A DNA stretch of 64,000 nucleotides, from contig NZ_FCOC02000013.1 in assembly GCF_001544455.2 (NCBI RefSeq), positions 124,001-188,000 on the forward strand, read 5' to 3'. Made by a program: the position numbers and the translations under genes. This DNA comes from Caballeronia sordidicola. GTDB lineage: Bacteria; Pseudomonadota; Gammaproteobacteria; Burkholderiales; Burkholderiaceae. Of this stretch, positions 32,604 to 42,700 are shown piece by piece (the first letter of the stretch is position 1; each line of letters opens with the position of its first letter). The notes beneath the pieces were generated by a model. The model was not told the DNA's origin. It made no database searches and worked only from the letters and a program-made list of their open reading frames with translations.

Positions 32604-32945
32604 TTACAGGCAGCCCTGGATGTCGCCAGTTGCATCGCTTCCGGCCGCACCTGCCGAACGGAAGCCGACCCACGAACCCGGACCCGAGTAGTTCGGACGC
32701 ACGACGGCTGCCGCGCCGTTCGGCGGTTGCTGACCCGGAACGTAGACATCGGCTGCCATGTCGTTCGCGAGCGTGTCCTGAGACACCACTTGCTGCTGTG
32801 ATTTATCGGCCCATTTCTGCGCGATACATTGTGCGACGGCCTTCGGCGGTTGTTGGCTCGTGCCGACCTGGCTGACGCCAACGGGCGGCTGAGCGGCGCA
32901 AGCCGAGATCGCGACGGTTAAAGCGAGAATTGGTAAATATTTCAC
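32604..32945 (-). CDS. Small lipoprotein of unknown function
   Basis: A 113-residue predicted lipoprotein. The signal peptide KYLPILALTVAISAC ends in a lipobox with the lipidated Cys. The mature part is rich in Gln, Pro and Ala and carries two further Cys residues that could form a disulfide (AQCIAQKW and the GCL C-terminus). The start is GTG at 32945, preceded by a near-perfect AAAGGAGGT. An ATG at 32969 lies upstream of that site and would break the signal peptide. Similar short lipoproteins are common in Burkholderia. I cannot assign a role. Confidence 0.8.
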   Translation of the reverse strand: MKYLPILALTVAISACAAQPPVGVSQVGTSQQPPKAVAQCIAQKWADKSQQQVVSQDTLANDMAADVYVPGQQPPNGAAAVVRPNYSGPGSWVGFRSAGAAGSDATGDIQGCL

Positions 32946-33108
32946 GTTACCTCCTTTCAATGCGCTCACAAGCGGAGCCGGGGTTTTTCAGGGTTACGCG
33001 AAAACGTTGATGCTCGATCGTGGCCTTTCTTCGCGCATGGTTGAAAGCCGGCCGGGCAACGCACTGACGGGATTTAAACGCGACTCTCCTCGAACGGCTC
33101 AATCCTCA

Positions 33109-33786
33109 TCATTTCGATGGCGTGCCCAGCAATGGTCTCAAAACTGGCCAGACGTTGTTCAATAGCAAAGGCTGGGCCTGAGGGGTCGGATGAATTTGAT
33201 CGGCCTGGAACATTTCGGGCTTGTTCTCTATGCCAGCCAGTAGAAAAGGGACCAGTGGCACCTGCTTTTCCTTCGACAACTTTTCGTACACGCCATGGAA
33301 TTTCTGCGAGTAGTCCGGGCCATAGTTAGGTGGGACATACATGCCGATGAGTAAAACCTTCGCGCTCGCCGCCTGTGACTTCTCGATGATCGTGCGCAGG
33401 TTGGCTTCGGTCGTAGCGAGCGGCACGCCGCGCAACGCGTCGTTGGCGCCCAGTTCCACGATCACCAGTTTCGGCTTGATGCGATTGAGCGCGGCAGGCA
33501 AACGGGCGAGGCCGCCGCTGGTGGTGTCGCCGCTGATGCTCGAGTTGGCGACGCTATAATCGAAGCGCTCCTGCGTGAGCTTCTTGCGAAGCAGGGCGAC
33601 CCATCCTGTATCGCGCGGCAGGCCGTATTCCGCCGAAATGCTGTCGCCGAGCACCACGATCGACGGTGCGCCCGGCGAGGCGCGCATGGCGGTATCGGCT
33701 ACGGGCGCGGCTGCGTGCGCCGGCAACGCGATCACGCATGCGATCATTGCCATCCGCGCCAGCGTGGCGCGTGGTGTCCAGTTCAC
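33109..33786 (-). CDS. tesA: Arylesterase/lysophospholipase TesA (SGNH hydrolase)
   Basis: A 225-residue periplasmic esterase/thioesterase. A signal peptide (ARMAMIACVIALPAHAA) precedes the GDSL block IVVLGDSISAEYGL with the catalytic Ser, the block III LGANDALRG and the block V DQIHP with the catalytic Asp and His. The best start is GTG at 33786, with GGAGAG eight bases upstream. An ATG at 33801 overlaps the start codon of the divergent ABC gene and has no ribosome-binding site. Divergence from a YbbA-type ATPase is the same as in E. coli. Confidence 0.92.
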   Translation of the reverse strand: MNWTPRATLARMAMIACVIALPAHAAAPVADTAMRASPGAPSIVVLGDSISAEYGLPRDTGWVALLRKKLTQERFDYSVANSSISGDTTSGGLARLPAALNRIKPKLVIVELGANDALRGVPLATTEANLRTIIEKSQAASAKVLLIGMYVPPNYGPDYSQKFHGVYEKLSKEKQVPLVPFLLAGIENKPEMFQADQIHPTPQAQPLLLNNVWPVLRPLLGTPSK

Positions 33787-33799
33787 CTTAAGTCTCTCC

Positions 33800-34501
33800 A
33801 TGCCAAACAATATCGAACCAGTCATTGAAGTACGGGGTTTAAGCAAACGGGTGAAGGACGCGACGGGTGAACTGATCATCCTCGATCAGATCGACCTGTC
33901 GATCGAAAAAGGCAGCAGCGTCGCCATAGTCGGTGCATCGGGCTCGGGCAAGTCCACCTTGCTCGGGCTGCTCGCCGGTTTGGACAGCGCCAGCAGCGGC
34001 TCGGTTCGCCTGCTTGGACATGATCTCGGCACCTTGAACGAAGACGAGCGCGCGGCGTTGCGCAGTGGCTCGGTGGGATTCGTGTTCCAGTCGTTCCAGT
34101 TGATGCCGCATCTGACCGCGCTGGAAAACGTGATGTTGCCGCTCGAATTGCGTGGCGGCGTGCCGCACAAGGAGATCACCACGCGCGCGCGTGACCTGCT
34201 CGAACAGGTGGGTCTGGGTCAGCGCACCGCGCATTATCCGAAGCTCCTGTCGGGCGGCGAACAACAGCGCGTGGCGCTGGCGCGGGCGTTCGTCACGCAT
34301 CCGGCCATCCTCTTCGCGGATGAACCCACGGGCAGCCTGGATGCCGCAACGGGCTACGCGATCATCGACTTGATGTTCGAGATGAACCGTCGCAACGGTG
34401 CAACGCTGATCCTCGTCACGCACGACACCGAGCTTGCCGAGCGCTGCGACGCGACGGTGACCATCGAGGCCGGGCGAATCGTGAATGGCCTGAGCGTGTG
34501 A
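33800..34501 (+). CDS. ABC transporter ATP-binding protein, YbbA/LolD type
   Basis: A 233-residue ATPase. Walker A is GASGSGKST, the Q-loop follows in FVFQSFQLMP, the signature is LSGGEQQRVALARAF, Walker B is ILFADEPTG and the switch His is in LVTHDTEL. It resembles E. coli YbbA, which is divergent from tesA and partners with the permease YbbP. Here no permease gene follows: the next gene is pgi on the other strand. The ATPase is thus an orphan or works with a permease encoded elsewhere. The ATG at 33800 has no obvious ribosome-binding site; its upstream bases are CTCTCC. Confidence 0.9.
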   Translation: MPNNIEPVIEVRGLSKRVKDATGELIILDQIDLSIEKGSSVAIVGASGSGKSTLLGLLAGLDSASSGSVRLLGHDLGTLNEDERAALRSGSVGFVFQSFQLMPHLTALENVMLPLELRGGVPHKEITTRARDLLEQVGLGQRTAHYPKLLSGGEQQRVALARAFVTHPAILFADEPTGSLDAATGYAIIDLMFEMNRRNGATLILVTHDTELAERCDATVTIEAGRIVNGLSV

Positions 34502-34507
34502 GAGCGA

Positions 34508-34535
34508 GGGGCGTCGCGGGTGAACGGGACGCCCC
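34508..34535. terminator. Hairpin between convergent ybbA-like and pgi genes
   Basis: GGGGCGTC (34508-34515) pairs with GACGCCCC (34528-34535) in the 40-bp gap between the two stop codons. There is no T-run on either side, so termination strength is uncertain. Confidence 0.45.
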
Positions 34536-34541
34536 ATGCGG

Positions 34542-36167
34542 CTACAGGCTCTTCAACGCGGCCTGCGCCCGCGCAATCAACGCCGATGTCGACGAGTCGT
34601 GCTTCGAAGGATCGGCCTTCGAACTGGTGATATCGGCTTCAACCACCTTGCCGAGGATCTTGCCCAGCTCCACGCCCCACTGATCGAACGAGTTGATGTC
34701 CCACACCGCGCCCTGTACCAGTACCTTGTGCTCGTACAGCGCGATGACAGCACCCAGCGTTTCCGGCGTGAGCGCATCGAGAATGATCGTGGTGGTCGGC
34801 CGATTCCCCGGAAAGCTCAGATGCGTCGCGAGTTCTTCCTTGCCTGGTCCGGCAACCTTTTTCGCTTCTTCAAGCGTGCGTCCGAGCATCAGCGCTTCGC
34901 TTTGCGCGAAGCAGTTTGCGAGCAGCTTGGCGTGATGATCGATAAGCGGATGCTCCGGTTTCAGCACCGCGATGAAGTCGATGGGAACCAGCGTCGGGCC
35001 CTGATGCAACATCTGATAGAACGCATGCTGACCGTTTGTGCCCGGCTCGCCCCAGATCACGGCCGCGGTCGGATAATCGACCATGGTTCCGTCGAGCCGT
35101 GCGGACTTGCCGTTGCTTTCCATCTCGAGTTGCTGCAAATACGACGAGAGATAGCGCATGGCCTGCGAGTATGGCGCGACCATCACGCTTTGCGACTCGA
35201 AGAAATCGCGATACCAGATGCCGATCATGCCCATCAGCACCGGCAGATTGCGTTCGAACGGCGCGGTGCGGAAATGCTCGTCCATTGCATGCGCGCCAGC
35301 CAGCAGTTTCTCGAAGTTTTCCGGTCCGACCGAGATCACGATCGACAATCCCACGGTCGACCATAGCGAATAACGGCCGCCGACCCAGTCCCACATTTCG
35401 AAGACGTTTTCCTTCGCAATGCCGAACTTGACCACTTCCTCCGGATTCGCCGATACACCCACGAAGTGCTTCGACAACGCGTCTTCCGGGCAGCCGCTTT
35501 TGACGAACCAGTCGCGCATGGACCGCGCGTTGGTCATGGTTTCGAGCGTGGTGAACGTCTTCGACACGACAATGGCCAGCGTCTCTTCGGCGTTGATGTC
35601 CTTGAGCACGTTGTAGATATCGGCGCCATCGACATTGGAGACAAAATGCGTCTGGATCTGCGGCAGCGCGAGATGCTGCAATGCATGCACGACCATCTTC
35701 GGGCCGAGGTCCGAACCGCCAATGCCGATGTTCACCACATGGCGAATGCGCTTGCCGGTGTAGCCCGTCCACGAGCCGTCGCGAACCTTGTTTGCGAAAG
35801 CGGCCATCTTGGCTTTCTCGGCGCGGATTTCCTTCTGGAAAGGCGAGTTCTCGTCGGTGGAACGCAGCGCCGTATGCAACACCGCGCGATGTTCGGTTAC
35901 GTTGACAATATCGCCCGCGAACACCGCGTCGCGCTTCTCGGCAACCTTGGCTTGTTGCGCCAGTTCGACCAGCAGCTTGAGCGTGGCTTCGGTAACGCGG
36001 TTCTTGGAGAAATCGACGGAGATGCCGCCGCCGTCGAAGGTCAGGCGCTCGGCGCGCGACGGCTTGGTGTCGTTTTGCGGCGCGAACCAGTCGCGCAGGC
36101 GCTCGTCACGGATGGCATCGTAATGCGCCTGGAGCGCCGGCCAGGCAGGAAGCGAATTGAGCGTCAT
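34542..36167 (-). CDS. pgi: Glucose-6-phosphate isomerase
   Basis: A 541-residue cytoplasmic enzyme interconverting glucose-6-phosphate and fructose-6-phosphate. Signature regions are present: GIGGSDLGPKMV, VVSKTFTTLETMTNA, WVGGRYSLWSTVGLSI with the first PROSITE-type motif, and HPLIDHHAKLLANCFAQ with the catalytic His. The length matches the family. The ATG at 36167 is followed by MTLNSLPAWPALQAHYD, a standard N-terminus. The gene stands alone on the minus strand, convergent with the ABC gene. Confidence 0.97.
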   Translation of the reverse strand: MTLNSLPAWPALQAHYDAIRDERLRDWFAPQNDTKPSRAERLTFDGGGISVDFSKNRVTEATLKLLVELAQQAKVAEKRDAVFAGDIVNVTEHRAVLHTALRSTDENSPFQKEIRAEKAKMAAFANKVRDGSWTGYTGKRIRHVVNIGIGGSDLGPKMVVHALQHLALPQIQTHFVSNVDGADIYNVLKDINAEETLAIVVSKTFTTLETMTNARSMRDWFVKSGCPEDALSKHFVGVSANPEEVVKFGIAKENVFEMWDWVGGRYSLWSTVGLSIVISVGPENFEKLLAGAHAMDEHFRTAPFERNLPVLMGMIGIWYRDFFESQSVMVAPYSQAMRYLSSYLQQLEMESNGKSARLDGTMVDYPTAAVIWGEPGTNGQHAFYQMLHQGPTLVPIDFIAVLKPEHPLIDHHAKLLANCFAQSEALMLGRTLEEAKKVAGPGKEELATHLSFPGNRPTTTIILDALTPETLGAVIALYEHKVLVQGAVWDINSFDQWGVELGKILGKVVEADITSSKADPSKHDSSTSALIARAQAALKSL

Positions 36168-36327
36168 AGCGGTCCGTTTGTCAGAGAGTGGCGGAAAGTG
36201 CTGATCATCACGCGCGGCCGGACACGGTTCACATCGACCGGATCACGCGAAGCAACAAGTATAGCCACGATGCATGAACGTATGCTTGCTTGAAGATGAA
36301 GGCGCGCCTCGCATGTGCCGTGTTTAG

Positions 36328-37890
36328 TCAGGCCGGGTAGAACAGCCGGTTAAGGAGCGCGCGCACCTTGGGTGCGAGTTCTCCCGCGGTCAAGCCGGCG
36401 GGCCCTTCGCCTTCGCCCGTCAGCGTCTCGGCGGCCAGGCCATGCAGATAAACCCCGGCAAGCGCAGCCTCATACGCGGGCAGCCGTTGTGCGAGAAATG
36501 CGCCAATCAAGCCGCCCAGCACGTCGCCGGTGCCGCCGGTCGCCAGCGCCGCGTTGCCGGTGGGATTCACCGATATACGGCCATCCGGCGACGCCACGAT
36601 CGTGCCCGTTCCCTTCAGCACGGCGACAGCCGCGAAGCGCGCGGCCAACTGGCGCGCCGCCGCGATCCGGTCCGCCTGGACTTTCTTCACATCCGACCCA
36701 AGCAGCCGCGCAGCTTCGAGCGGATGCGGCGTCAGCACGCAAGGATCGCCCTGCGCGCCGCGTCCGGCGACCTTGCCCGCAAGTTTTTCATCCGATGAAA
36801 TCAGGTTCAGCGCGTCGGCATCGAAAAGCTTGGGGACATCGAGCGCGAGAATATCGGCCAGCACTTTTTTTGCACGGTCGGTTTGGCCCATGCCGCAACC
36901 GACCGCGAGCGCGTCCATCTTGTCGAGCGAAAACTGGTCGACCTGATGCAGCATCAGTTCAGGATGCGGCGGATCGTAAGGCGGCGAGTCCGTCCCGATG
37001 AACGCCACGTTGACCTTGCCCGCGCCGCCGTAGAGCGCCATGCGCGCGGCGAGGATCGGCGCGCCGCACATGCCGGTGTCTCCGCCAATGACAGCCAGCG
37101 TGCCGAAGGTGCCCTTGTTGGTCGCGTAATCGCGCGGTGGCAGATGCGGGCCGAAGAGCGACGGCGCGTTCAGCACAACGGCAGGTTGTGCTGAACGCGC
37201 GACGCCCAGATCGGCAATATAAAGCTTGCCCGACAAGTCTCGCCCGTCGCCAGTGAAATGCCCCGGCTTGCCGCCAATGAACGTGATCGTGTGAGTCGCA
37301 CGCACGGCCTGCGCGCGGCCGTCGTTGCCGCGGCTGACGGGCTCGCCGGTATCGCTGGAGAGGCCGCTGGCAATGTCCAGCGCGAGGACGTTGGCAGCCG
37401 ATCTGGAGCGCTTCGACAACCGCGCCGCAAGCTCCGCGAAAACGCCTTCGAGCGGTCGGCCGAGACCGATGCCGAACATGCCGTCGACAAGCCAGCCGAA
37501 GTTATCGAACGAATCGGGTGCGTCCGTGGTGATCCTGACGCCCGCTTGCCGCGCTTCGTTGAGCGCCCAGCGGGCATCGTCGGGTTTCACTTCCACGGGC
37601 ATGCACACTTCCACATCGATTCCCGCCTGGCGCAGGCGAGCCGCCATCACGAGGGCATCGCCGCCATTGTTCCCGGGACCGGCCACGATCCAGACGGGCT
37701 GCTGCGAGCCGGTATCGATAATGAATTGCGCCGCGGCAGCCCCCGCGCGCGCCATCAGTGTATTTGGCGCGAGGGCGGCCGCCGCGCGATGCTCCAGCGT
37801 ACGGAGTTCGTCGAGCGTCAGCAGCGCGATCGCGTGATCGCGCGGTTCGGTGTAAAGCGGAGATGGGGAATTGAAAGCGGAGTCGGTCAT
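36328..37890 (-). CDS. nnr: Bifunctional NAD(P)HX epimerase/dehydratase
   Basis: A 520-residue repair enzyme that restores hydrated NADH and NADPH. The N-terminal YjeF_N epimerase domain spans about 25-225 (GPGNNGGDALVMAARL, VDGMFGIGLGRPLEG). The C-terminal ribokinase-fold dehydratase domain spans about 245-510, with VIGGDTGMCGAPILAARMAL, HPLEAARLLG and the ATP/ADP site GNAALATGGTGDVLGGLIG. This fusion order is the common bacterial one. It is about 100 bp from the end of an upstream D-amino-acid dehydrogenase gene. Confidence 0.95.
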   Translation of the reverse strand: MTDSAFNSPSPLYTEPRDHAIALLTLDELRTLEHRAAAALAPNTLMARAGAAAAQFIIDTGSQQPVWIVAGPGNNGGDALVMAARLRQAGIDVEVCMPVEVKPDDARWALNEARQAGVRITTDAPDSFDNFGWLVDGMFGIGLGRPLEGVFAELAARLSKRSRSAANVLALDIASGLSSDTGEPVSRGNDGRAQAVRATHTITFIGGKPGHFTGDGRDLSGKLYIADLGVARSAQPAVVLNAPSLFGPHLPPRDYATNKGTFGTLAVIGGDTGMCGAPILAARMALYGGAGKVNVAFIGTDSPPYDPPHPELMLHQVDQFSLDKMDALAVGCGMGQTDRAKKVLADILALDVPKLFDADALNLISSDEKLAGKVAGRGAQGDPCVLTPHPLEAARLLGSDVKKVQADRIAAARQLAARFAAVAVLKGTGTIVASPDGRISVNPTGNAALATGGTGDVLGGLIGAFLAQRLPAYEAALAGVYLHGLAAETLTGEGEGPAGLTAGELAPKVRALLNRLFYPA

Positions 37891-37993
37891 GGCGGCGGCA
37901 TGGAAAAAGTGCTTGAACCCGCCGCAATTATTGCGCCCAAATGAGCGATGACGTCCATGTTTCCACGGCGGCCGCCAAAACCGCGACGCGAAC

Positions 37994-39298
37994 CTAAAAC
38001 CGGTCGATCCTCAGCGCCCTCAGCGTCCGTTCGGGCACGTCAGGTTCAGTGTGCGATATGAGCGCCGCAATCACCTTGGCGGCGCCACAGGCAATACCCC
38101 ATCCCGCCGGCCCATGCGCCGTGTTGACGAACAATCGCGCATGCGACGTGGCGCTTACGACAGGCAGTCCATCTGGCGACATGAGGCGCACCCCGGACCA
38201 GGCCCGCGCCGCCGATACCTTCGCCGCACCCGGAATCCAGTCGTGCGTTGCCTGCCCGAGCAGCGCGAGGGCACGATGCGTCAGGCTTTCGCTCATGGGC
38301 TTGCTGGCTTTGGCGGCGCTTTGCAACACCGCGCCGCCGGTCACGCGCATGCGCTGATTGATCCGTGTCATCGCAATGCGTTTCACCGAATCGACAATGG
38401 TCAGGTGCGGCGCACGTTCTTCATAGGCAATCGGTGCAGTCAGCGTATGCAGGCTAAGCGGATGCAACGGCAGCGAAATCCCCAGCGTGGCCAGCAATGC
38501 TGGCGTGCCGGTGCCCGCAGCCACCACGACAGCATCGGCCGCGATCAGTTCGACCTCGCGAGACCTGCCGCCTTTGCCATCCACCGCGCCGTTGAGCGGC
38601 GCCAGTTCCACGGCGGCGCGCTGGGCGTCGGCGCGAATCGCGGTCACTTCGCGGCCCAGCCGGAACTGGACGCCGTCGTCTTCCAGCACTTGCTTGAGCA
38701 GCTTGGTGAACAACGGACAGTTGGCCGTGCGCGCGTCGGGTAGCAGCACGCCGCCGGCGAGCGGCGGATCGTCCGGTATGGACGGTTCCGCCGCAATGCA
38801 TTCCTGCGCGCTGAGAATCCGGTGCGGCGTTTCGAAACTCTGCAGCAACTTGATTGCCGAATCCGCCAGTTCCAGGTCGCGCTCGTGCCGGAACACGTGC
38901 AGCACGCCGGTGCGCTGTTCGAAGTCGAGCGGGAACTCCGCTTCGATTTCCGCGATGACATCGCGTGAAATGTCGACGAGCGGCCGCAACGCGCCGTACT
39001 GGGTCGCGAACCGGTGAGGATCGTGAAATTGCGCGAGCTTCTTTGCAAAGTCGCGGGTTTCGGAATTGAAGCCGGGCTTGAACACAATGCCGGTTTTCGC
39101 GGCGCGGCGGGTCTGCATGAAGGTCGGTCCGAACCACACGTCGAGCGGCGAGGGCAGGACAGCGCCGCCGTGACCATAGGTGGCGCCCTGCGCGACCGTG
39201 GCGTGGCGCTCGACCACGCAGACCCGGTGCCCTGCTGCACGCAACTGATACGCGGTGGCGATACCGCCAATTCCGCCGCCGATGACGATGACATCCAT
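37994..39298 (-). CDS. D-amino-acid dehydrogenase (DadA family)
   Basis: A 434-residue FAD-dependent oxidoreductase that oxidises D-amino acids to keto acids and passes electrons to the respiratory chain. The dinucleotide-binding motif VIGGGIGGIATAYQL is at the extreme N-terminus. RMRVTGGAVLQSA and the C-terminal region ARAWSGVRLMSPDGLPVV are typical of DAO/DadA proteins, as is NTAHGPAGWGIACGAAKVI. The ATG at 39298 sits directly at the FAD motif. An upstream frame to 39445 is unconserved and Arg-rich. There is no racemase gene nearby, so this may be one of several DadA paralogues. Confidence 0.9.
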   Translation of the reverse strand: MDVIVIGGGIGGIATAYQLRAAGHRVCVVERHATVAQGATYGHGGAVLPSPLDVWFGPTFMQTRRAAKTGIVFKPGFNSETRDFAKKLAQFHDPHRFATQYGALRPLVDISRDVIAEIEAEFPLDFEQRTGVLHVFRHERDLELADSAIKLLQSFETPHRILSAQECIAAEPSIPDDPPLAGGVLLPDARTANCPLFTKLLKQVLEDDGVQFRLGREVTAIRADAQRAAVELAPLNGAVDGKGGRSREVELIAADAVVVAAGTGTPALLATLGISLPLHPLSLHTLTAPIAYEERAPHLTIVDSVKRIAMTRINQRMRVTGGAVLQSAAKASKPMSESLTHRALALLGQATHDWIPGAAKVSAARAWSGVRLMSPDGLPVVSATSHARLFVNTAHGPAGWGIACGAAKVIAALISHTEPDVPERTLRALRIDRF

Positions 39299-39703
39299 GA
39301 TTCGTTTTCGCCCGGAGGCGCAAGACCTTGACTGGTTCACAAGCCGGCGGCCGCATGAGCGCGGGCGTCCGGACCGCTTGGCCCGGCATGTCGCTCGGAC
39401 TGCCGGGGATGCCGGGATTCTCGTGAGAGAGGCGAGCCGGCGCATCGATACACAAGAGAGCGGTGCGCCGGTTGAGGAAAGCGCGCCATGATAGCGCCAA
39501 ACGCGTCCGGCCGGGACGCTGCGAGGTAGGCCGAATCCATGAGCCGGGTCCGTTGCAGCCGCGGGAACTGAGGCGCGGCGCGGCTTTCAGCGGGCATCGC
39601 CGGAACAGGTCAAAAACTATCCCATCGTCATTGGGAGATGGCGAAGCGCGGCGCATACCGTTTCACGCATGGCCGCGAGGGCGTTTTCGAGACACTTCCG
39701 GGT

Positions 39704-39709
39704 TATAAT
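39704..39709 (+). promoter_or_regulatory. Consensus -10 of the purL promoter
   Basis: A perfect TATAAT lies 84 bp upstream of the purL ATG. The -35 region (near 39681) is poor, suggesting activation or a weak core promoter. Confidence 0.5.
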
Positions 39710-39752
39710 CCGAGTCTTCCCATCGCCAAATGCGGCGCGTCCGCAAGCGGCT

Positions 39753-39777
39753 CCGACGTCTTTCGTCCCGACGTCTT
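39753..39777 (+). repeat. 10-bp direct repeat in the purL leader
   Basis: CCGACGTCTT occurs at 39753-39762 and again at 39768-39777, 15 bp apart start to start, between the -10 and the start codon. It could be a regulator site or chance. Confidence 0.4.
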
Positions 39778-39792
39778 CTAAGCACCGTGACA

Positions 39793-42700
39793 ATGGCCCA
39801 CTTCTCGTGTTTCCCCGGCGCTTCGGCCCTCTCTGATTTCCGTCAAACCCGCCTGCTCGAAACACTGACGCGCATCGACCCGAATATCGTGGGCGTGCGC
39901 GGCCAGTATCTGCATTTCGTGAACTCGGCCGAACCGCTCTCCGACGAAGACAGCAACCGCATCCACGCGCTGATGCACTACGGCACGCCGTTCGAAGCCG
40001 CTACGGAGCGCGGCGCGCAGGAAACCTTCATGGTCGTGCCGCGTTTTGGCACGGTGTCGCCGTGGGCCAGCAAGGCGACCGACATTGCGCATCATTGCGG
40101 TCTCGCGCAGGTTCGCCGGATCGAGCGCGGTATTGAATATACGGTGCTGCTGAAGGGCGGCCTGCTCGGCACGGGCATTGGCGGCAAGAAGGCGTTGTCC
40201 GAAGCGGCGCGCGCCGAAGTGGCCGCCGCGCTGCACGACCGGATGACCGAAAGTGTCGCGCCGTCGCGCGATCACGCATTGCATCTGTTCGACGAACTTC
40301 CGGCACAACCGCTGCAAGCCGTCGATATCCTCGGCCACGGCCGCGGCGCGCTGGAAACGGCGAACGTGGAGCTGGGCCTCGCGCTCGCCGACGATGAAAT
40401 CGACTATCTCGTCGATTCATTCAAGCAGTTGCAGCGCAATCCCACGGACGTCGAACTGATGATGTTCGCCCAGGCCAACAGTGAACATTGCCGCCACAAG
40501 ATCTTCAACGGGCAGTGGACCATCGACGGCGAGCCGCAGGACATCTCGCTGTTCAACATGATCCGCAATACCGAGAAGCTGAACCACGCCGGCACGATCG
40601 TCGCGTATTCGGACAACTCGGCGATCATGGAAGGCGGCACGGCCGAGCGCTGGTTCCCGCGCGGTTCGAACGAGCAATATGGGCGTCACACCGAACTCAC
40701 GCACACGCTGATGAAGGTCGAAACGCACAACCACCCGACCGCCATTTCTCCGTTCGCGGGCGCGGCAACGGGTTCGGGCGGCGAGATTCGCGACGAAGGC
40801 GCGACCGGCCGCGGCGCGCGTCCGAAGGCCGGTCTCGCGGGTTTCACGGTCTCCAATCTCGATCTGCCCGATGCACGCCAGCCGTGGGAAAACGCCCGCG
40901 ACAGCGCCGTGCCGGTGCCGCAGCGCAATCCTTCTGATGCGCACGAGCCGTATGGACGTCCTGAGCGCATTGCTTCGCCGCTGCAGATCATGATCGATGG
41001 TCCCATCGGCGCGGCTGCGTTCAACAACGAATTTGGCCGGCCCAATCTGGGCGGCTATTTTCGCGCGTATGAGCAGAACGCCGCAGGGCGCGTGCGCGGC
41101 TATCACAAGCCGATCATGATCGCGGGCGGGATCGGCAATATCTCGGACCAGCACACGCACAAGATGGATCTGCCGGCGGGATCGTTGCTGATCCAGATCG
41201 GCGGCCCCGGCATGCGCATTGGCATGGGCGGCGGCGCCGCGAGTTCCATGGCGACCGGCGCCAACACCGCGCAACTCGACTTCGATTCGGTCCAGCGCGG
41301 CAATCCGGAAATCCAGCGGCGCGCGCAGGAAGTGATCAACGCGTGCTGGCAACTGGGCGCGGAAAATCCCATCCTGAGCATTCACGACGTGGGCGCGGGC
41401 GGGTTGTCGAATGCGTTCCCCGAACTTGTCGATGGCGCCGGCAAAGGCGCGCGTTTCGAACTGCGCCGTGTGCAACTGGAAGAGTCCGGTTTGTCGCCGC
41501 GCGAAATCTGGTCGAACGAGGCGCAGGAAAGGTACGTGCTGGCGATTGCGCCAGAAAGCCTGCCGGCCTTCGAAGCGATCTGCACGCGTGAGCGCTGCCC
41601 GGTGGCTGTGGTCGGTGTTGCCACCGAAGAACGCCAGCTCAAGCTGATCGACGATCAGAAGAACGCCGGTCAGACGCTCGAACCCGTCGACATGCCCATG
41701 GACGTGCTGCTCGGCAAGACGCCCAAGATGCATCGCGACGTGAAGCGTGAAGTGCTGGCATTCGAACCCGTCGATGTAACCGGCCTGGTCTTGTCCGAGA
41801 TTGCGGTGAGCGTGTTGAAGCATCCGACCGTCGCCAGCAAGTCGTTCCTGATTACCATCGGCGACCGGTCGGTGGGCGGCACAACGGCGCGTGACCAGAT
41901 GGTCGGCCCATGGCAAGTGCCTGTCGCCGATTGCGCGATCACCACCATGGATTACGCCGGCTTCCGTGGCGAGGCCATGACCATCGCCGAGCGCACGCCT
42001 CTGGCGGTGATCGACGCGCCCGCGTCAGGCCGCATGGCCGTTGGCGAAGCGGTGACGAACATCGCGGCGGCGCCTATCGAATCGTTGAACAAGCTGAAGC
42101 TCTCCGCCAACTGGATGGCCGCGTGCGGCAGTCCCGGCGAAGATGCCGCATTGTTCGATACCGTGAAGGCCATCGGCATGAAACTGTGCCCGGCGCTGGG
42201 CATCAGCATTCCGGTCGGCAAGGATTCGCTGTCGATGCGCACCAAGTGGCAGGACGCAACCGGCGCGGCGAAGGAAGTCGTGTCGCCGGTATCGCTGATC
42301 ATTTCGGCGTTCGCGCCGGTCGAGGACGTGCGCCGCCAGCTTACGCCGCAATTGCAGCGCGGTACGGACACGGTGCTGATTTCCATCGACCTCGGGCGCG
42401 GCAAGAACCGTCTGGGCGGCAGCATCCTGGCGCAAGTCACGCAGCAGATAGGCGACGCGGTTCCAGATGTCGATGACGCCGAAGACCTGAAGCGTTTTTT
42501 CAACGCCATTCAGTCGCTGAACGCCGCGGGCAAGCTGCTCGCGTATCACGACCGTTCCGATGGCGGCCTGTGGGCGACCGTCTGTGAAATGGCGTTCGCG
42601 GGGCACGTGGGTGTGTCGTTGAACGTGGACATGCTGATTCTCAATCCGAACCATGAATCCGATTACGGCGACGCCAAGGACTGGGCGAAGCAGACCAGCG

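Larger units (their letters stand above)
39299..39792. other. Intergenic region upstream of purL
   Basis: 494 bp between divergent genes with no credible coding frame. It holds a perfect TATAAT facing purL (39704-39709) and a 10-bp direct repeat in the predicted purL leader (39753-39777). Confidence 0.5.
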
